A stretch of DNA of 64,000 nucleotides from the NCBI RefSeq assembly GCF_028737265.1, contig NZ_JAQZAK010000005.1, positions 124,001 through 188,000 on the forward strand. Reading direction: 5' to 3'. Below the pieces are notes generated by a model. The model had not been told where the DNA came from, did no database searches, and worked only from the letters and a program-made list of their open reading frames with translations. Numbering within the stretch: position 1 is the first letter of the stretch; each line of letters opens with the position of its first letter. The stretch is from Actinomycetospora callitridis (GTDB lineage Bacteria; Actinomycetota; Actinomycetes; Mycobacteriales; Pseudonocardiaceae). Below, one piece after another: positions 24,565 to 32,858 of the stretch. The translations under genes were made by a program, and so were the position numbers.

Positions 24565-24747
24565 TCAGGCGGGTGCGAGGAGCACGACCGGTGCCCCGAG
24601 GGAGCCGGTGGTGGTGGAGCCGCTCGAGGGGGCCGTGCTCTGGGCGAGCCAGAACAGCACCCCGGCCAGGACGAGCAGGACCGCCAGCAGGATGGCGACG
24701 AGGACACCGATGGATGGGCGGCGGGACGAGCGAGCGCCGGTGCTCAT
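24565..24747 (-). CDS. 60-residue single-pass membrane peptide
   Basis: A short protein with a positively charged N-terminus (Arg-Ser-Ser-Arg-Arg-Pro), one strong hydrophobic helix at about 13-35, and a Ser/Thr-rich tail. It lies between the DUF202 pair and the sulfite-oxidase-like gene, all on the same strand. A signal-anchor layout with the tail outside is likely. No family recognised; it may be an accessory subunit of one of its neighbours (inference). Confidence 0.65.
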   Translation of the reverse strand: MSTGARSSRRPSIGVLVAILLAVLLVLAGVLFWLAQSTAPSSGSTTTGSLGAPVVLLAPA

Positions 24748-24826
24748 GGGATGACGACCTCCGGGATTCGCACCACGACGGTGCCTTCGCGGATATCCGG
24801 TGCGCGCCCGCCCACCCGTGTTCGGG

Positions 24827-25903
24827 TCAGACAGCGTGCAGCGTCACGCGGGCCCAGGAGTTGTTGACGTAGCCCTTCGGGTTCCAGATCTCGGCCGGGT
24901 CGGCGGGCTGCGCCCCGGCCGCCGAGTCCCAGGCGCGGGCGACGACGCGGGTCGTCCCGGGCGGCAGGTCGAGCTCGGCGTGCCACAGCCGCCAGCTCCA
25001 CCGCGAGGCCTGCGGGTCGAGGTCCGCCTGGCGCCAGGTCCGGCCGTCGTCGGTGGAGACGTCGACGCGCACCACGCTGCGGTCGCCGCCGGCGAGGGCG
25101 TAGCCCGTGACCCGCGTGGGGCCGGGCGGGACCTCGGCGCCGTCGGCGGGGGCGAGGACGTCGGCGTTCACCGCGAGCGGGCCGAGCGGGACGCCGCGGC
25201 CGCGGGCGGGGGAGGCGTCGGCGGGCAGCAGCCGGTACGCGACGGCCTGGTGGTGCCCGTCGGAGGGCCGGTCGGCGACGGTGACGCGCTCGAGCCACTT
25301 CACGCTGCGCGCCCCGATCCAGCCGGGGACGACGACACGCACCGGCGCCCCGTGCGCGACGGGGAGCGGCTCGCCGTTCATCGACCACGCGAGGAGCACC
25401 TCGTGCGCCAGGGCCTTCTCCAGCGGCACCGAGACCGCGTACGGCTCGGGGGCGCCGGACTCCTCGGTGACGTCCGCGCCCGTGAACTCGACGTCCGTGG
25501 CACCCGGCTCGACCCCGACCTCGCGCAGGAGGTCGGCGAGGCGCACGCCGGACCAGCGCGCCGTGCCGGTGGCCCCCGGGCCCCACGGTGTCTCGCCCGG
25601 CAGGTCGGCCACCTCGGCGAGCCCGGCGCGCCGGTTGCCGGCGCACTGGAGCGTCACGACCTCCCGGTGCTCGCGGAACCGCTCACGGAGCGCGCCGAGC
25701 GAGAACGTCGCCGGCCGTTCGACCATCCCGTCGACCCGCAGCGTCCACGTCCCGGGATCGGGTGACGGCATCTCGGGGGCGTGGTTGCGGTGGTAGAACG
25801 CCTCGAGGGGCGTGAGGTCGCGATCGGCGAGGGCCGTGCGCGGTGGCTCGGCGTTGTACGGCTGCGCCGAGTGGACGGTGAGTTCGACCGGTGGATGGGG
25901 CAC
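24827..25903 (-). CDS. Molybdopterin-dependent sulfite oxidase-family protein
   Basis: A 358-residue protein. Residues about 45-220 form the molybdopterin fold with the cofactor-binding Cys87 in Thr-Leu-Gln-Cys-Ala-Gly-Asn-Arg-Arg; the Ser-Val-Lys-Trp-Leu-Glu-Arg-Val segment near 205 is also typical. Residues about 235-355 are the Mo-cofactor dimerisation (Ig-like) domain. No twin-arginine signal and no haem domain are present, so it is a cytoplasmic sulfite oxidase/dehydrogenase-like enzyme whose electron acceptor is unknown. The GTG chosen begins just before the conserved region; the longer frame to 26134 is Arg-rich and not domain-like. Confidence 0.87.
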   Translation of the reverse strand: MPHPPVELTVHSAQPYNAEPPRTALADRDLTPLEAFYHRNHAPEMPSPDPGTWTLRVDGMVERPATFSLGALRERFREHREVVTLQCAGNRRAGLAEVADLPGETPWGPGATGTARWSGVRLADLLREVGVEPGATDVEFTGADVTEESGAPEPYAVSVPLEKALAHEVLLAWSMNGEPLPVAHGAPVRVVVPGWIGARSVKWLERVTVADRPSDGHHQAVAYRLLPADASPARGRGVPLGPLAVNADVLAPADGAEVPPGPTRVTGYALAGGDRSVVRVDVSTDDGRTWRQADLDPQASRWSWRLWHAELDLPPGTTRVVARAWDSAAGAQPADPAEIWNPKGYVNNSWARVTLHAV

Positions 25904-26132
25904 GGTTCTCCGACGTCGGCGACACGGGGTGAGGGCTGTTCGGGCCCGGTTGATCCGTTGGGGTGGACCTCGTCGGCGGGCTCGTGACCGGTGCTCGCAC
26001 GATGTCCGGTCATGATCGACGGCAGGGTCCTCCGCGGGGACGTGTCCCCAGCTCAGCGGGGGTGTGAAACCCCGAGCGGGTGTGGTCGGAGTGGCCGTCC
26101 GGCGCCGTCGGCGGAGTCGTAGGGTGCCGCGC

Positions 26133-26303
26133 ATGACGCAGACGCCGATCTACGAGGAAGTCCGCCGGGCCCTCGGCCGGTCCGATCGTGGAGCCGAGCG
26201 GCGCGCGTTCCGTGAGGACCTCTCCGGAGGGGGCGAGGCCCGGCCGTCCCGGCCGGTCATGCTCCGCGGCACGGGCGGCCGTCACCGGCGCTCCGGCGAC
26301 TGA
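26133..26303 (+). CDS. Small hypothetical protein, 56 residues
   Basis: Begins Met-Thr-Gln-Thr-Pro-Ile-Tyr-Glu-Glu-Val-Arg, rich in Arg and Gly, with no hydrophobic segment. Short Actinobacterial proteins with a similar opening exist next to regulatory genes, but I cannot place it in a family. The region upstream has small palindromes, GGGGAC-GT-GTCCCC (26036-26049) and GGGGT-N5-ACCCC, which may serve its promoter. Coding status is uncertain. Confidence 0.4.
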   Translation: MTQTPIYEEVRRALGRSDRGAERRAFREDLSGGGEARPSRPVMLRGTGGRHRRSGD

Positions 26304-26322
26304 CCGGACGCTGCCGGTGCGG

Positions 26323-26384
26323 GGGTGCCGAGGGCCCGGCCCACGGACGGCCCGGGCCGTGGGGCACCCTGGTGACCCGGTCAC
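26323..26384. promoter_or_regulatory. Long GC stem (26323-26369) and palindrome GTGACC-C-GGTCAC
   Basis: GGGTGCC pairs with GGCACCC over a 47-base imperfect hairpin that can act as a terminator for the small upstream gene. Directly after it, GTGACC (26372-26377) and GGTCAC (26379-26384) form a palindrome 42 bp before the next ATG, a possible operator. Confidence 0.4.
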
Positions 26385-26426
26385 GTCCGGGCGCGTGACC
26401 GGTCGCCGAGGTCAGCGAGGGCAGGG

Positions 26427-27917
26427 ATGAGCGAGCACTCCGGACCCCCGGACGGCTCCGGTCGCGGGCGCCACTCCGCCCCCGGGCCGCACGGGGACGA
26501 GGCCGCGCAGGCCGCGCAGGGCTCGTCGGGCTCCGACGCCGTCGAGCCCGCCGCGCCGCAGGGACCCGGCGTACCGCCGGCAGGACCGGGACGGCCCGGA
26601 CCCGGTGGCCCGCCCGGCCAGCCCTGGCCGCCGGCGCAGCCCGGCCCCACGGGAGGCCGCCACGGCGCGCCCGCCGGCCCGTCCCGGCACGGGCCGCCGC
26701 AGGGCATGCCGCCCCAGAGCCCGACCCCGCAGGGGATGCCGCCGCAGGGCCCGCCAGCCGGCCAGTACGGGCCGCCACCCGGAGCGTCGGGACGTCCGGG
26801 CCACGGTGGTCACGGAGGTCCCGCGGCCCCGTACGGCGGCGCGCCCGACGACCGCCCGTGGCGCACGCCGGGCGACGACCAGCGCACCTCCGTCACGTCC
26901 GGGGTCACGTCCGGGCCGAGCGACGAGCCGACGAGCCACCGCCCGGCGGGCGCGCCGGCGGCGTCCGGGAGCCCGCTGTCGGCGATCAAGGTCTCGGGTC
27001 AGGCCTTCGCCGCGGTATTGACCGCCGCGGCCGGCTCCTTCATGGGCGGCGCGGCGGGCACCGTGGCCGGCGCCGGGATCGCCGCGGTCATCACCACCGT
27101 CGGGGACGCGGCCTACCAGCGGTCCGTCGAGCGGACCCGCGACCACGTCCGCAGCCGGATGAAGGCACGTCGCGGACCGGGTCGCCCCGACACGGCCGGA
27201 GCCGGGAACGGGGTCGAGGAGCGCCGCACGGTCGCCGTCGGGGCCCCGGCCCGGGGCGGCGGTCCGGACGAGCAGCCCACCGTCGTGATCGGCGGCGGTG
27301 CGCGCGTCGCGGCGGCGCCCGCCACGATGGCCATGGGCGGCGGACCGGGCGGTCGACCGGGAGGCGGTCCCGGCGGATCCGACGACGACCGGACCCGCGC
27401 GATCGGCGACGACGCCACCCAGGCCGTCGACCCCCGCACCCGCGCGATCGGCGACGACGCCACGCAGGCCGTCGGTCCCGGCACCCGCGTGATGGGCGGG
27501 GCCGACGACGACCCGACCGTCCTGCACGGTGTCCCCGGCGGGCCGGACGATCCCGGCGACGACGGCGACGGCGACCCGCCGCGCGGGACGCCCTGGAAGC
27601 GCTACGGGGTGCTCGCCGCGACGGCGTTGCTGATCTTCCTCATCGCGATGCTCGCCATCACCGGGATCGAGCGGGTCAAGGGCTCGCCGATCTCGGGGGG
27701 CGAGTCGGGGACGAGCTTCGGGCAGGTGTTCGGCACCGCCGAGCCGACGACGTCGACGTCCGCGCCGGAGACCACCACCAGCGGCGACGCGCCGGAGGGC
27801 ACGACCACGTCCGGTGAGGAGACGCCGACCAGCACCACGGGGAGCACCTCCGAGTCGCGGACGACGACCTCGGAGCGCCCGGAGCTGGTGCCGAGCGGTC
27901 TGTTGCCGGGTAACTGA
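26427..27917 (+). CDS. Pro/Gly-rich single-pass membrane protein with repeated Thr-x-x-hydrophobic motifs
   Basis: A 496-residue protein of unknown family. Residues 1-180 are Pro/Gly/Gln-rich and disordered, with Pro-Gln-Gly-Met-Pro-Pro-Gln repeats. Residues about 186-230 form a Gly/Ala-rich segment like a glycine zipper, followed by a basic helix. Residues 265-370 carry nine Thr-x-x-(Ile/Val/Met) motifs at Thr268, 285, 300, 323, 331, 338, 346, 353 and, with His at +3, 364, in acidic surroundings; a 13-residue unit repeats exactly at 322-334 and 337-349. One helix (394-415) and a Thr/Ser-rich tail follow. The topology (long part inside) resembles Ser/Thr-kinase substrates read by FHA domains (inference). 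Confidence 0.75.
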   Translation: MSEHSGPPDGSGRGRHSAPGPHGDEAAQAAQGSSGSDAVEPAAPQGPGVPPAGPGRPGPGGPPGQPWPPAQPGPTGGRHGAPAGPSRHGPPQGMPPQSPTPQGMPPQGPPAGQYGPPPGASGRPGHGGHGGPAAPYGGAPDDRPWRTPGDDQRTSVTSGVTSGPSDEPTSHRPAGAPAASGSPLSAIKVSGQAFAAVLTAAAGSFMGGAAGTVAGAGIAAVITTVGDAAYQRSVERTRDHVRSRMKARRGPGRPDTAGAGNGVEERRTVAVGAPARGGGPDEQPTVVIGGGARVAAAPATMAMGGGPGGRPGGGPGGSDDDRTRAIGDDATQAVDPRTRAIGDDATQAVGPGTRVMGGADDDPTVLHGVPGGPDDPGDDGDGDPPRGTPWKRYGVLAATALLIFLIAMLAITGIERVKGSPISGGESGTSFGQVFGTAEPTTSTSAPETTTSGDAPEGTTTSGEETPTSTTGSTSESRTTTSERPELVPSGLLPGN

Positions 27918-27922
27918 CCGGC

Positions 27923-28564
27923 GTGCGCACCGACTTCGACCCCGACGCCCTGGGCGCCGGCCGCTTCTACCAGTTCCTGACCCAGGTGATCGTGCCGCGG
28001 CCGATCGCCTGGGTGGTGACGCGGTCGGCCGACGGCGTCGACAACCTCGCCCCGCACTCGTTCTTCACGGTGGCGAGCACCGACCCGCCCATCGTGCAGT
28101 TCACGTCGGTGGGGGAGAAGGACTCGCTGCGCAACGCCGAGGCCACCGGCGAGTTCACGGTCTGCCTGACGCCCGAGAAGCTCATCGAGGAGATCAACGC
28201 GACGGCGACCGACTTCCCGGCGGACGAGAGCGAGATCGACGCGACGGGGCTGACCCGCGAGCCGTCGTCGCACATCGCGACCCCGCGGATCGCCGAGTCA
28301 CCGGTGGCGCTGGAGTGCCGGCTGGAACGCACCGTCCCGCTGGGCAACTGCACGATCGTGCTCGGCCGCGTCGTGCACGCCGTCGTCGACTCGGACGCGC
28401 TCGTCGACGGACGTCCCGACGCCCGGCGGCTCGCGCCGATCGCGCGTCTCGGCGGCAGCGAGTGGTCCACCCTCGGCGAGGTGCGCAAGACCCCGCGGAT
28501 CCGCTACGACGAGTGGCCGGGTCACTTCTCGGGCGCTACCTCGGAGGGCCTGCCGAGCAGCTGA
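27923..28564 (+). CDS. Flavin reductase-family protein (FMN-binding split barrel)
   Basis: A 213-residue protein with Pro-Arg-Pro-Ile-Ala-Trp-Val-Val-Thr-Arg, Asn-Leu-Ala-Pro-His-Ser-Phe-Phe and a Pro-Pro-Ile-Val-Gln-Phe segment, all typical of the FMN-binding flavin reductase-like (DIM6/NTAB) fold. It likely uses NAD(P)H to reduce FMN for a partner monooxygenase or another acceptor; the neighbouring LLM oxidoreductase is one possible partner, though that enzyme more likely uses F420. It starts 6 bp after the previous stop. The end overlaps a convergent thioesterase gene by 43 bp. Confidence 0.85.
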   Translation: MRTDFDPDALGAGRFYQFLTQVIVPRPIAWVVTRSADGVDNLAPHSFFTVASTDPPIVQFTSVGEKDSLRNAEATGEFTVCLTPEKLIEEINATATDFPADESEIDATGLTREPSSHIATPRIAESPVALECRLERTVPLGNCTIVLGRVVHAVVDSDALVDGRPDARRLAPIARLGGSEWSTLGEVRKTPRIRYDEWPGHFSGATSEGLPSS

Positions 28565-28965
28565 GGGCCGGTCTCCGGGTCGGCCAGGGCGAGCATCCGC
28601 CCGCGGGGGTCGGCGACGAGCCGGCGGGTGGCGTGGTCGAGCAGCCCCATGACGCCGGTGAGCGTCGCGCACACCTGCTCGCCGCGACGGAGCTCGGTGT
28701 CCATCCGGAACGTCTTGCCCTCGCCGAAGCGCACGTCGAGCGCCACCTCGACCTCGTCGCCGACACGGAGCTCGGCCAGGAACCGGACGGTGGACTCGAG
28801 GATCACCGGACCGAGGCCTGCGGCCGTCAGGTCCGGCACGTCGAGCCCCGCGACGCGGAGGAACTCCGTGCGCCCGTGCTCGCCGTACTGGTGGTAGACG
28901 GCGTGGTTGACGTGCCCGTTCGCGTCGGTCTCGTAGCCGCGCACCGTCACCGTCGTCGTGAACAC
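28522..28965 (-). CDS. Acyl-CoA thioesterase, YbgC/FadM-type hot-dog
   Basis: A 147-residue hot-dog protein. The active-site region Tyr-Glu-Thr-Asp-Ala-Asn-Gly-His-Val-Asn-His-Ala-Val-Tyr at about 10-23 includes the Asp and the Asn-His typical of 4-hydroxybenzoyl-CoA-thioesterase-type enzymes. It should hydrolyse acyl-CoA thioesters. GTG start; a longer frame upstream is antisense to the LLM gene. Convergent with the flavin reductase, divergent from the LLM gene with 99 bp between. Confidence 0.85.
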   Translation of the reverse strand: MFTTTVTVRGYETDANGHVNHAVYHQYGEHGRTEFLRVAGLDVPDLTAAGLGPVILESTVRFLAELRVGDEVEVALDVRFGEGKTFRMDTELRRGEQVCATLTGVMGLLDHATRRLVADPRGRMLALADPETGPQLLGRPSEVAPEK

Positions 28966-29064
28966 CCCTGCGCCCTCGCCTCCGCCGGCTCCGTGATCCG
29001 GGCGATCGTGGCAGGCTGCCCCGGCGGGACGGCCAGGGCGTCGGACGCGGAGCGAGGAGGCAGC

Positions 29065-30120
29065 GTGCGGATCGGGATGGGCCTGAACTACAGCGGCGGT
29101 TTCGAGGAGACGGTCGCGGAGCTGGCCGAGCACGAGGCGGCCGGGCTCGACATCGTCTTCGTGCCCGAGGCCTACAGCTTCGACGCGGTCAGCCAGCTGG
29201 GGTACATCGCCGCGCGCACGAGCACCGTCGAGATCGCCTCGGGCATCCTGCAGATCTACACGCGCACCCCGTCGCTGACGGCCATGACCGCCGCGGGCCT
29301 CGACTACGTCTCGAACGGCCGGTTCACCCTCGGCATCGGGGCCTCCGGTCCGCAGGTCATCGAGGGCTTCCACGGTCTGCGCTACGACGCGCCGCTGGGC
29401 CGCACCCGCGAGATCGTCGACATCTGCCGGCAGGTGTGGCGCCGCGAGAAGGTGCAGTACTCGGGCAAGCACTACTCGATCCCGCTGCCGGCCGACCAGG
29501 GCACGGGCCTCGGCAAGCCACTGAAGATCATCAACCACCCGGTCCGCGACCGGATCCCGATCGTCCTCGCCGCGATCGGGCCGAAGAACGTCGCGCTGAC
29601 CGCCGAGGTCGCCGAGGGCTGGCTGCCGATCTTCTTCGTCCCCGAGCGGGCGCACGAGATCTGGGGCGAGTCCCTGGAGGCCGGGAAGGCGAAGCGCGAC
29701 CCCGCCCTCGGCGACCTCCAGGTCTACCTGCAGGCCTCGCTGTGCATCACCGAGGACGAGGCCACCGCGCAGGCGATGCTCGACGGCATGCGCCCGTTCG
29801 TCGCGCTCTACGTCGGCGGCATGGGCGCGAAGGGCAAGAACTTCTACAACGACGTCGCCCGCCGCTACGGCTACGAGCAGGAGGCGGACACGATCCAGGA
29901 CCTCTACCTCGACGGCAAGAAGGACGACGCCGCGGCGGCGGTGCCCGAGGAGCTCGTGCGCGCGATGTCGCTGATCGGGCCACGCTCCTACGTCGCCGAG
30001 CGGCTGCAGGCCTTCGCCGCCGCCGGCATCACCACGATCAACGTCACGCCGCTCGCCGGCACACCCGCCGAGCGGGTGTCGCTGGTGGGGCAGGCCAAGG
30101 AACTCTGCGCCAATCTGTAG
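29065..30120 (+). CDS. LLM-class F420-dependent oxidoreductase
   Basis: A 351-residue luciferase-like TIM barrel. N-terminal Met-Gly-Leu-Asn-Tyr-Ser-Gly-Gly, Val-Phe-Val-Pro-Glu-Ala-Tyr, Leu-Gly-Ile-Gly-Ala-Ser-Gly-Pro-Gln-Val and Pro-Ile-Val-Leu-Ala-Ala-Ile-Gly-Pro-Lys-Asn are the usual LLM landmarks. This subgroup (MSMEG-type LLM) is generally assigned to cofactor F420. The GTG start is set by a perfect AGGAGG five bases before. Followed by MaoC and thiolase genes, it may act in degradation of a branched or cyclic acid (inference). Confidence 0.88.
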   Translation: MRIGMGLNYSGGFEETVAELAEHEAAGLDIVFVPEAYSFDAVSQLGYIAARTSTVEIASGILQIYTRTPSLTAMTAAGLDYVSNGRFTLGIGASGPQVIEGFHGLRYDAPLGRTREIVDICRQVWRREKVQYSGKHYSIPLPADQGTGLGKPLKIINHPVRDRIPIVLAAIGPKNVALTAEVAEGWLPIFFVPERAHEIWGESLEAGKAKRDPALGDLQVYLQASLCITEDEATAQAMLDGMRPFVALYVGGMGAKGKNFYNDVARRYGYEQEADTIQDLYLDGKKDDAAAAVPEELVRAMSLIGPRSYVAERLQAFAAAGITTINVTPLAGTPAERVSLVGQAKELCANL

Positions 30121-30143
30121 GGCCGAACCTCTAGGAGCTCCCC

Positions 30144-30596
30144 ATGCGCGTGTTCGCCGATGTCGAGGAACTGCGCGGCGCGGTGGGCGAGGACCTGGGC
30201 ACCAGCCCGTGGGTCACCGTCGACCAGAAGCGCGTCGACACCTTCGCCGACGCCACCGATGACCACCAGTGGATCCACGTCGACCCGGAGGCCGCCGCCG
30301 AAGGGCCGTTCGGGAAGACCGTGGCGCACGGCTTCCTCACCGTCGCCCTCATGCCGAAGTTCGGGTGGGACACCTTCAAGGTCGAGGGTGTCTCCATGAC
30401 CGTGAACTACGGGCTGAACAAGGTCCGGTTCCCGGCGCCCGTGCCCGTCGGCTCCCGTGTGCGAGGTCACTGCCGCCTGGTGGACGTCACCGACGTCCCG
30501 AACGGTGTGCAGGCCACCATCGGGGGGACCGTCGAGATCGAGGGATGGCCCAAGCCGGCGTGCGTCGCCGAGGTCATCCTGCGCTACGCGTACTAG
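30144..30596 (+). CDS. MaoC-family (R)-specific enoyl-CoA hydratase
   Basis: A 150-residue single hot-dog hydratase with catalytic Asp40 and His45 (Asp-Asp-His-Gln-Trp-Ile-His) and Gly-Pro-Phe-Gly-Lys-Thr-Val-Ala-His-Gly-Phe-Leu-Thr at 54-66. It hydrates trans-2-enoyl-CoA. A TAGGAG box lies before the ATG. It sits between the LLM gene (23 bp) and a thiolase (11 bp) and is co-directional with both. Confidence 0.9.
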   Translation: MRVFADVEELRGAVGEDLGTSPWVTVDQKRVDTFADATDDHQWIHVDPEAAAEGPFGKTVAHGFLTVALMPKFGWDTFKVEGVSMTVNYGLNKVRFPAPVPVGSRVRGHCRLVDVTDVPNGVQATIGGTVEIEGWPKPACVAEVILRYAY

Positions 30597-30607
30597 GGAG
30601 GTCGGCC

Positions 30608-31819
30608 GTGGCCGATGCGGTGATCTGTGAGCCCCTGCGGACCCCGGTGGGGGGCTTCGGCGGGGCGCTGCGGGACGTGGCGGCCCAGGAGCTGGCGGCC
30701 ACGGTGATCCGTGAGCTGGTGGCACGGACGGGGATCACGGCCGACCAGGTCGAGGACGTGGCGTTCGGGCACTGCTACCCGACGATGGACGCCCCGGCGA
30801 TCGGGCGGGTGGCGGCGCTGGACGCCGGGCTCGAGGTGACGGTGCCGGGCATCCAGGTCGACCGTCGCTGCGGGTCGGGGCTGCAGGCGGTGCTGTACGC
30901 GGCGATGGCGGTGCAGACCGGGGGCGCGTCGCTGGTGCTCGCCGGCGGTGCGGAGTCGATGTCGGGGGCGACGTACTACAGCCAGGCGCCGCGCTGGGGC
31001 ACCAAGGCGGGCGGCTTCCAGATGAAGGACGCGCTGGCCGAGGGCCGCGTGCACGCCGGCGGCAAGGACCACCCGGTGTGGGGCGGGATGATCGAGACCG
31101 CCGAGAACGTCCGGAAGCGGTACTCGATCGGCCGCGAGGAGCAGGACCGGCTCGCGGTGCGCTCGCACGAGAAGGCGACCGCGGCGGTCAAGGACGGGCG
31201 GTTCGCCGACGAGCTGGTGCCGGTGACGGTGCCCGGGCGCAAGTCCGACACGGTCGTCGACGCCGACGAGCACATCCGCCCCGACGCGGCGCTCGATTCG
31301 CTGGCCAAGCTGCGCCCGATCATGGGCAAGCAGGACCCGGAGGCGACGGTGACGGCCGGGAACGCCTCGGGGCAGAACGACGGCGCGGCGGTGTGCATCG
31401 TGACGACGCCGGAGAAGGCCGAGGAGCTGGGGCTCCGGCCGCTGGCGCGGCTGGTGTCCTGGGGTGTGGCGGGCGTGGGTCCCGAGGTGATGGGCATCGG
31501 GCCGGTGCCGGCGACCGAGGCGGCGCTGGGCCGGGCGGGGCTCTCTCTGTCCGACCTCGACGTGATCGAGCTGAACGAGGCGTTCGCCGCCCAGGCCCTC
31601 GGGGTCGGGCGGGAGTGGGGCATCGACCTGATCACCGACGAGCGCGTGAACCCCAACGGCTCGGGCATCTCGCTGGGCCACCCCGTCGGCGCCACCGGCG
31701 TGCGGATCCTGGCGACCATGCTGCGCGAGATGGAGCGCCGCGAGGCCCGCTACGGCCTCGAGACCATGTGCATCGGCGGCGGCCAGGGTCTCGCGGCGGT
31801 GTTCGAGCGAGTGCGCTGA
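30608..31819 (+). CDS. Acetyl-CoA C-acetyltransferase (thiolase)
   Basis: A 403-residue thiolase with Cys88 in Asp-Arg-Arg-Cys-Gly-Ser-Gly, His358 in Gly-His-Pro-Val-Gly-Ala-Thr-Gly and Cys388 in Met-Cys-Ile-Gly-Gly-Gly-Gln-Gly, all intact. It belongs to the acetoacetyl-CoA/3-ketoacyl-CoA group. The GTG start has GGGAGG upstream, overlapping the MaoC stop region. Its last two codons and stop lie within the left flank shared by hairpin repeat R2 (GTGCGCT...). Confidence 0.92.
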   Translation: MADAVICEPLRTPVGGFGGALRDVAAQELAATVIRELVARTGITADQVEDVAFGHCYPTMDAPAIGRVAALDAGLEVTVPGIQVDRRCGSGLQAVLYAAMAVQTGGASLVLAGGAESMSGATYYSQAPRWGTKAGGFQMKDALAEGRVHAGGKDHPVWGGMIETAENVRKRYSIGREEQDRLAVRSHEKATAAVKDGRFADELVPVTVPGRKSDTVVDADEHIRPDAALDSLAKLRPIMGKQDPEATVTAGNASGQNDGAAVCIVTTPEKAEELGLRPLARLVSWGVAGVGPEVMGIGPVPATEAALGRAGLSLSDLDVIELNEAFAAQALGVGREWGIDLITDERVNPNGSGISLGHPVGATGVRILATMLREMERREARYGLETMCIGGGQGLAAVFERVR

Positions 31820-31822
31820 CGC

Positions 31823-31870
31823 GCATGTGAGCACTTCGGAGTGCTGGAGCACTCCGAAGTGCTCACATGC
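31823..31870. repeat. Palindromic repeat R2, copy A (perfect 23-bp arms)
   Basis: GCATGTGAGCAC...GTGCTCACATGC with perfect 23-bp arms and a GG centre. It begins three bases after the thiolase stop and supplies the last codons and TGA stop of the DUF559 gene on the other strand. Flanks (GTGCGCT on the left, GCACCTC on the right) recur around copy B, so the repeated unit is larger than the hairpin. It could also terminate transcription from both sides. Confidence 0.9.
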
Positions 31871-32810
31871 ACGAAGTGCACCTCTGAGGCTCGTCCTCCC
31901 AGCCGAGCTCCCGGAGCCGGAGGCCGACGAGGGCTGCGGCCTCGCACGGCTCGTGGTGCACCTCTTCCCATCCGAAGGTCATCCGTGCGCGGTGGGCGAG
32001 CTCGGCGGCGTTGTCCCGCGCTCGATCGCTGCGTGCCGTCGTCTTGTCGGCGTGATAGCGCCAACCGTCGAGGCGGACGATGAGCTCGCCCCGCGCCATG
32101 ACATAGAGCAGGTCCTCCGCGCGCCGGCGTCCCTCGACGACGACGGAGAACTGGCGGGTCGGCGCGGGCAGGCCATGCGCTCGCTCGACGTCGAGCGCCC
32201 AATCGGCCTCGAGGACGGAGCAGACGCCGTCGCGGAGGAGCGTCACGGTGTCGCGGAGGGGACGCAGGTAGCGCCGTGGTCGACGGAGCTCGATCGCCTC
32301 CTCGAGGAGCTGCGCCGGCACACGCGCCGCGGCCGCCAGGGAGGTGAAGACCCGCATGGCCTCTCGCGCGTCTCCTGCGTCGACCGCCAGGTCGAGGATG
32401 GTGTGCGCCTTCCCGACATGAGGCGGGTCGTCATCGACCGTGATGTGGGCGAACGCGCGCGATCGGTGCAGGACGACGTCGCAGCAGCCGCGCGCGGACG
32501 AGCCGTAGGGGACCGTGACGTGGACGGGGCCGCGTTCGTCCTCGCGGCGCAGTCCCAGCAGCGCGGCAGCCGAGGCATGGCTGAGTGCCGCCGGTCCTCG
32601 CACGAACAGCAACGCCGCACGACGACGCGCCTCCGGCGTCAGCGGCCCGGTGAACGTCGCCAGAACGCCACGCTTGCGCAGCGTCCACCGACCGCCTTCG
32701 ATCTGGGCGGCGATCGCGTCGGGCGTCCAGCCGTGCGCAAGCGCCTGCCGCCGGGTCACCAGCCCGTCCTGGGCGCTGACGAGGCGCCGCCACTGCTCAG
32801 AGTTCTCCAC
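31863..32810 (-). CDS. AbiEi-like/DUF559 (Vsr-type nuclease fold) protein
   Basis: A 315-residue protein. The N-terminal part (about 1-60) resembles the AbiEi-type winged helix (Leu-Val-Thr-Arg-Arg-Gln-Ala-Leu-Ala-His-Gly). The C-terminal 100 residues resemble DUF559/very-short-patch-repair endonucleases, with Ser-Val-Leu-Glu-Ala-Asp, Leu-Ile-Val-Arg-Leu-Asp-Gly-Trp-Arg-Tyr-His and Thr-Phe-Gly-Trp-Glu-Glu-Val. Such proteins are numerous in Actinobacteria and lack a proven function. Its last residues (Cys-Thr-Ser-Cys-Met) and stop are encoded by hairpin repeat copy A, and copy B lies 49 bp before its start. Base composition looks slightly less GC-rich than its neighbours. Confidence 0.8.
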   Translation of the reverse strand: MENSEQWRRLVSAQDGLVTRRQALAHGWTPDAIAAQIEGGRWTLRKRGVLATFTGPLTPEARRRAALLFVRGPAALSHASAAALLGLRREDERGPVHVTVPYGSSARGCCDVVLHRSRAFAHITVDDDPPHVGKAHTILDLAVDAGDAREAMRVFTSLAAAARVPAQLLEEAIELRRPRRYLRPLRDTVTLLRDGVCSVLEADWALDVERAHGLPAPTRQFSVVVEGRRRAEDLLYVMARGELIVRLDGWRYHADKTTARSDRARDNAAELAHRARMTFGWEEVHHEPCEAAALVGLRLRELGWEDEPQRCTSCM

Positions 32811-32858
32811 ACGGTGTTCGACGCAGGTCGTCTCTCACCGGATCCGTGTGCGCTTCGC

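Noticed and set aside
31863..32810. AbiE-type toxin-antitoxin pair
   Set aside because: Only the AbiEi-like N-terminus is present; no AbiEii nucleotidyltransferase gene adjoins.
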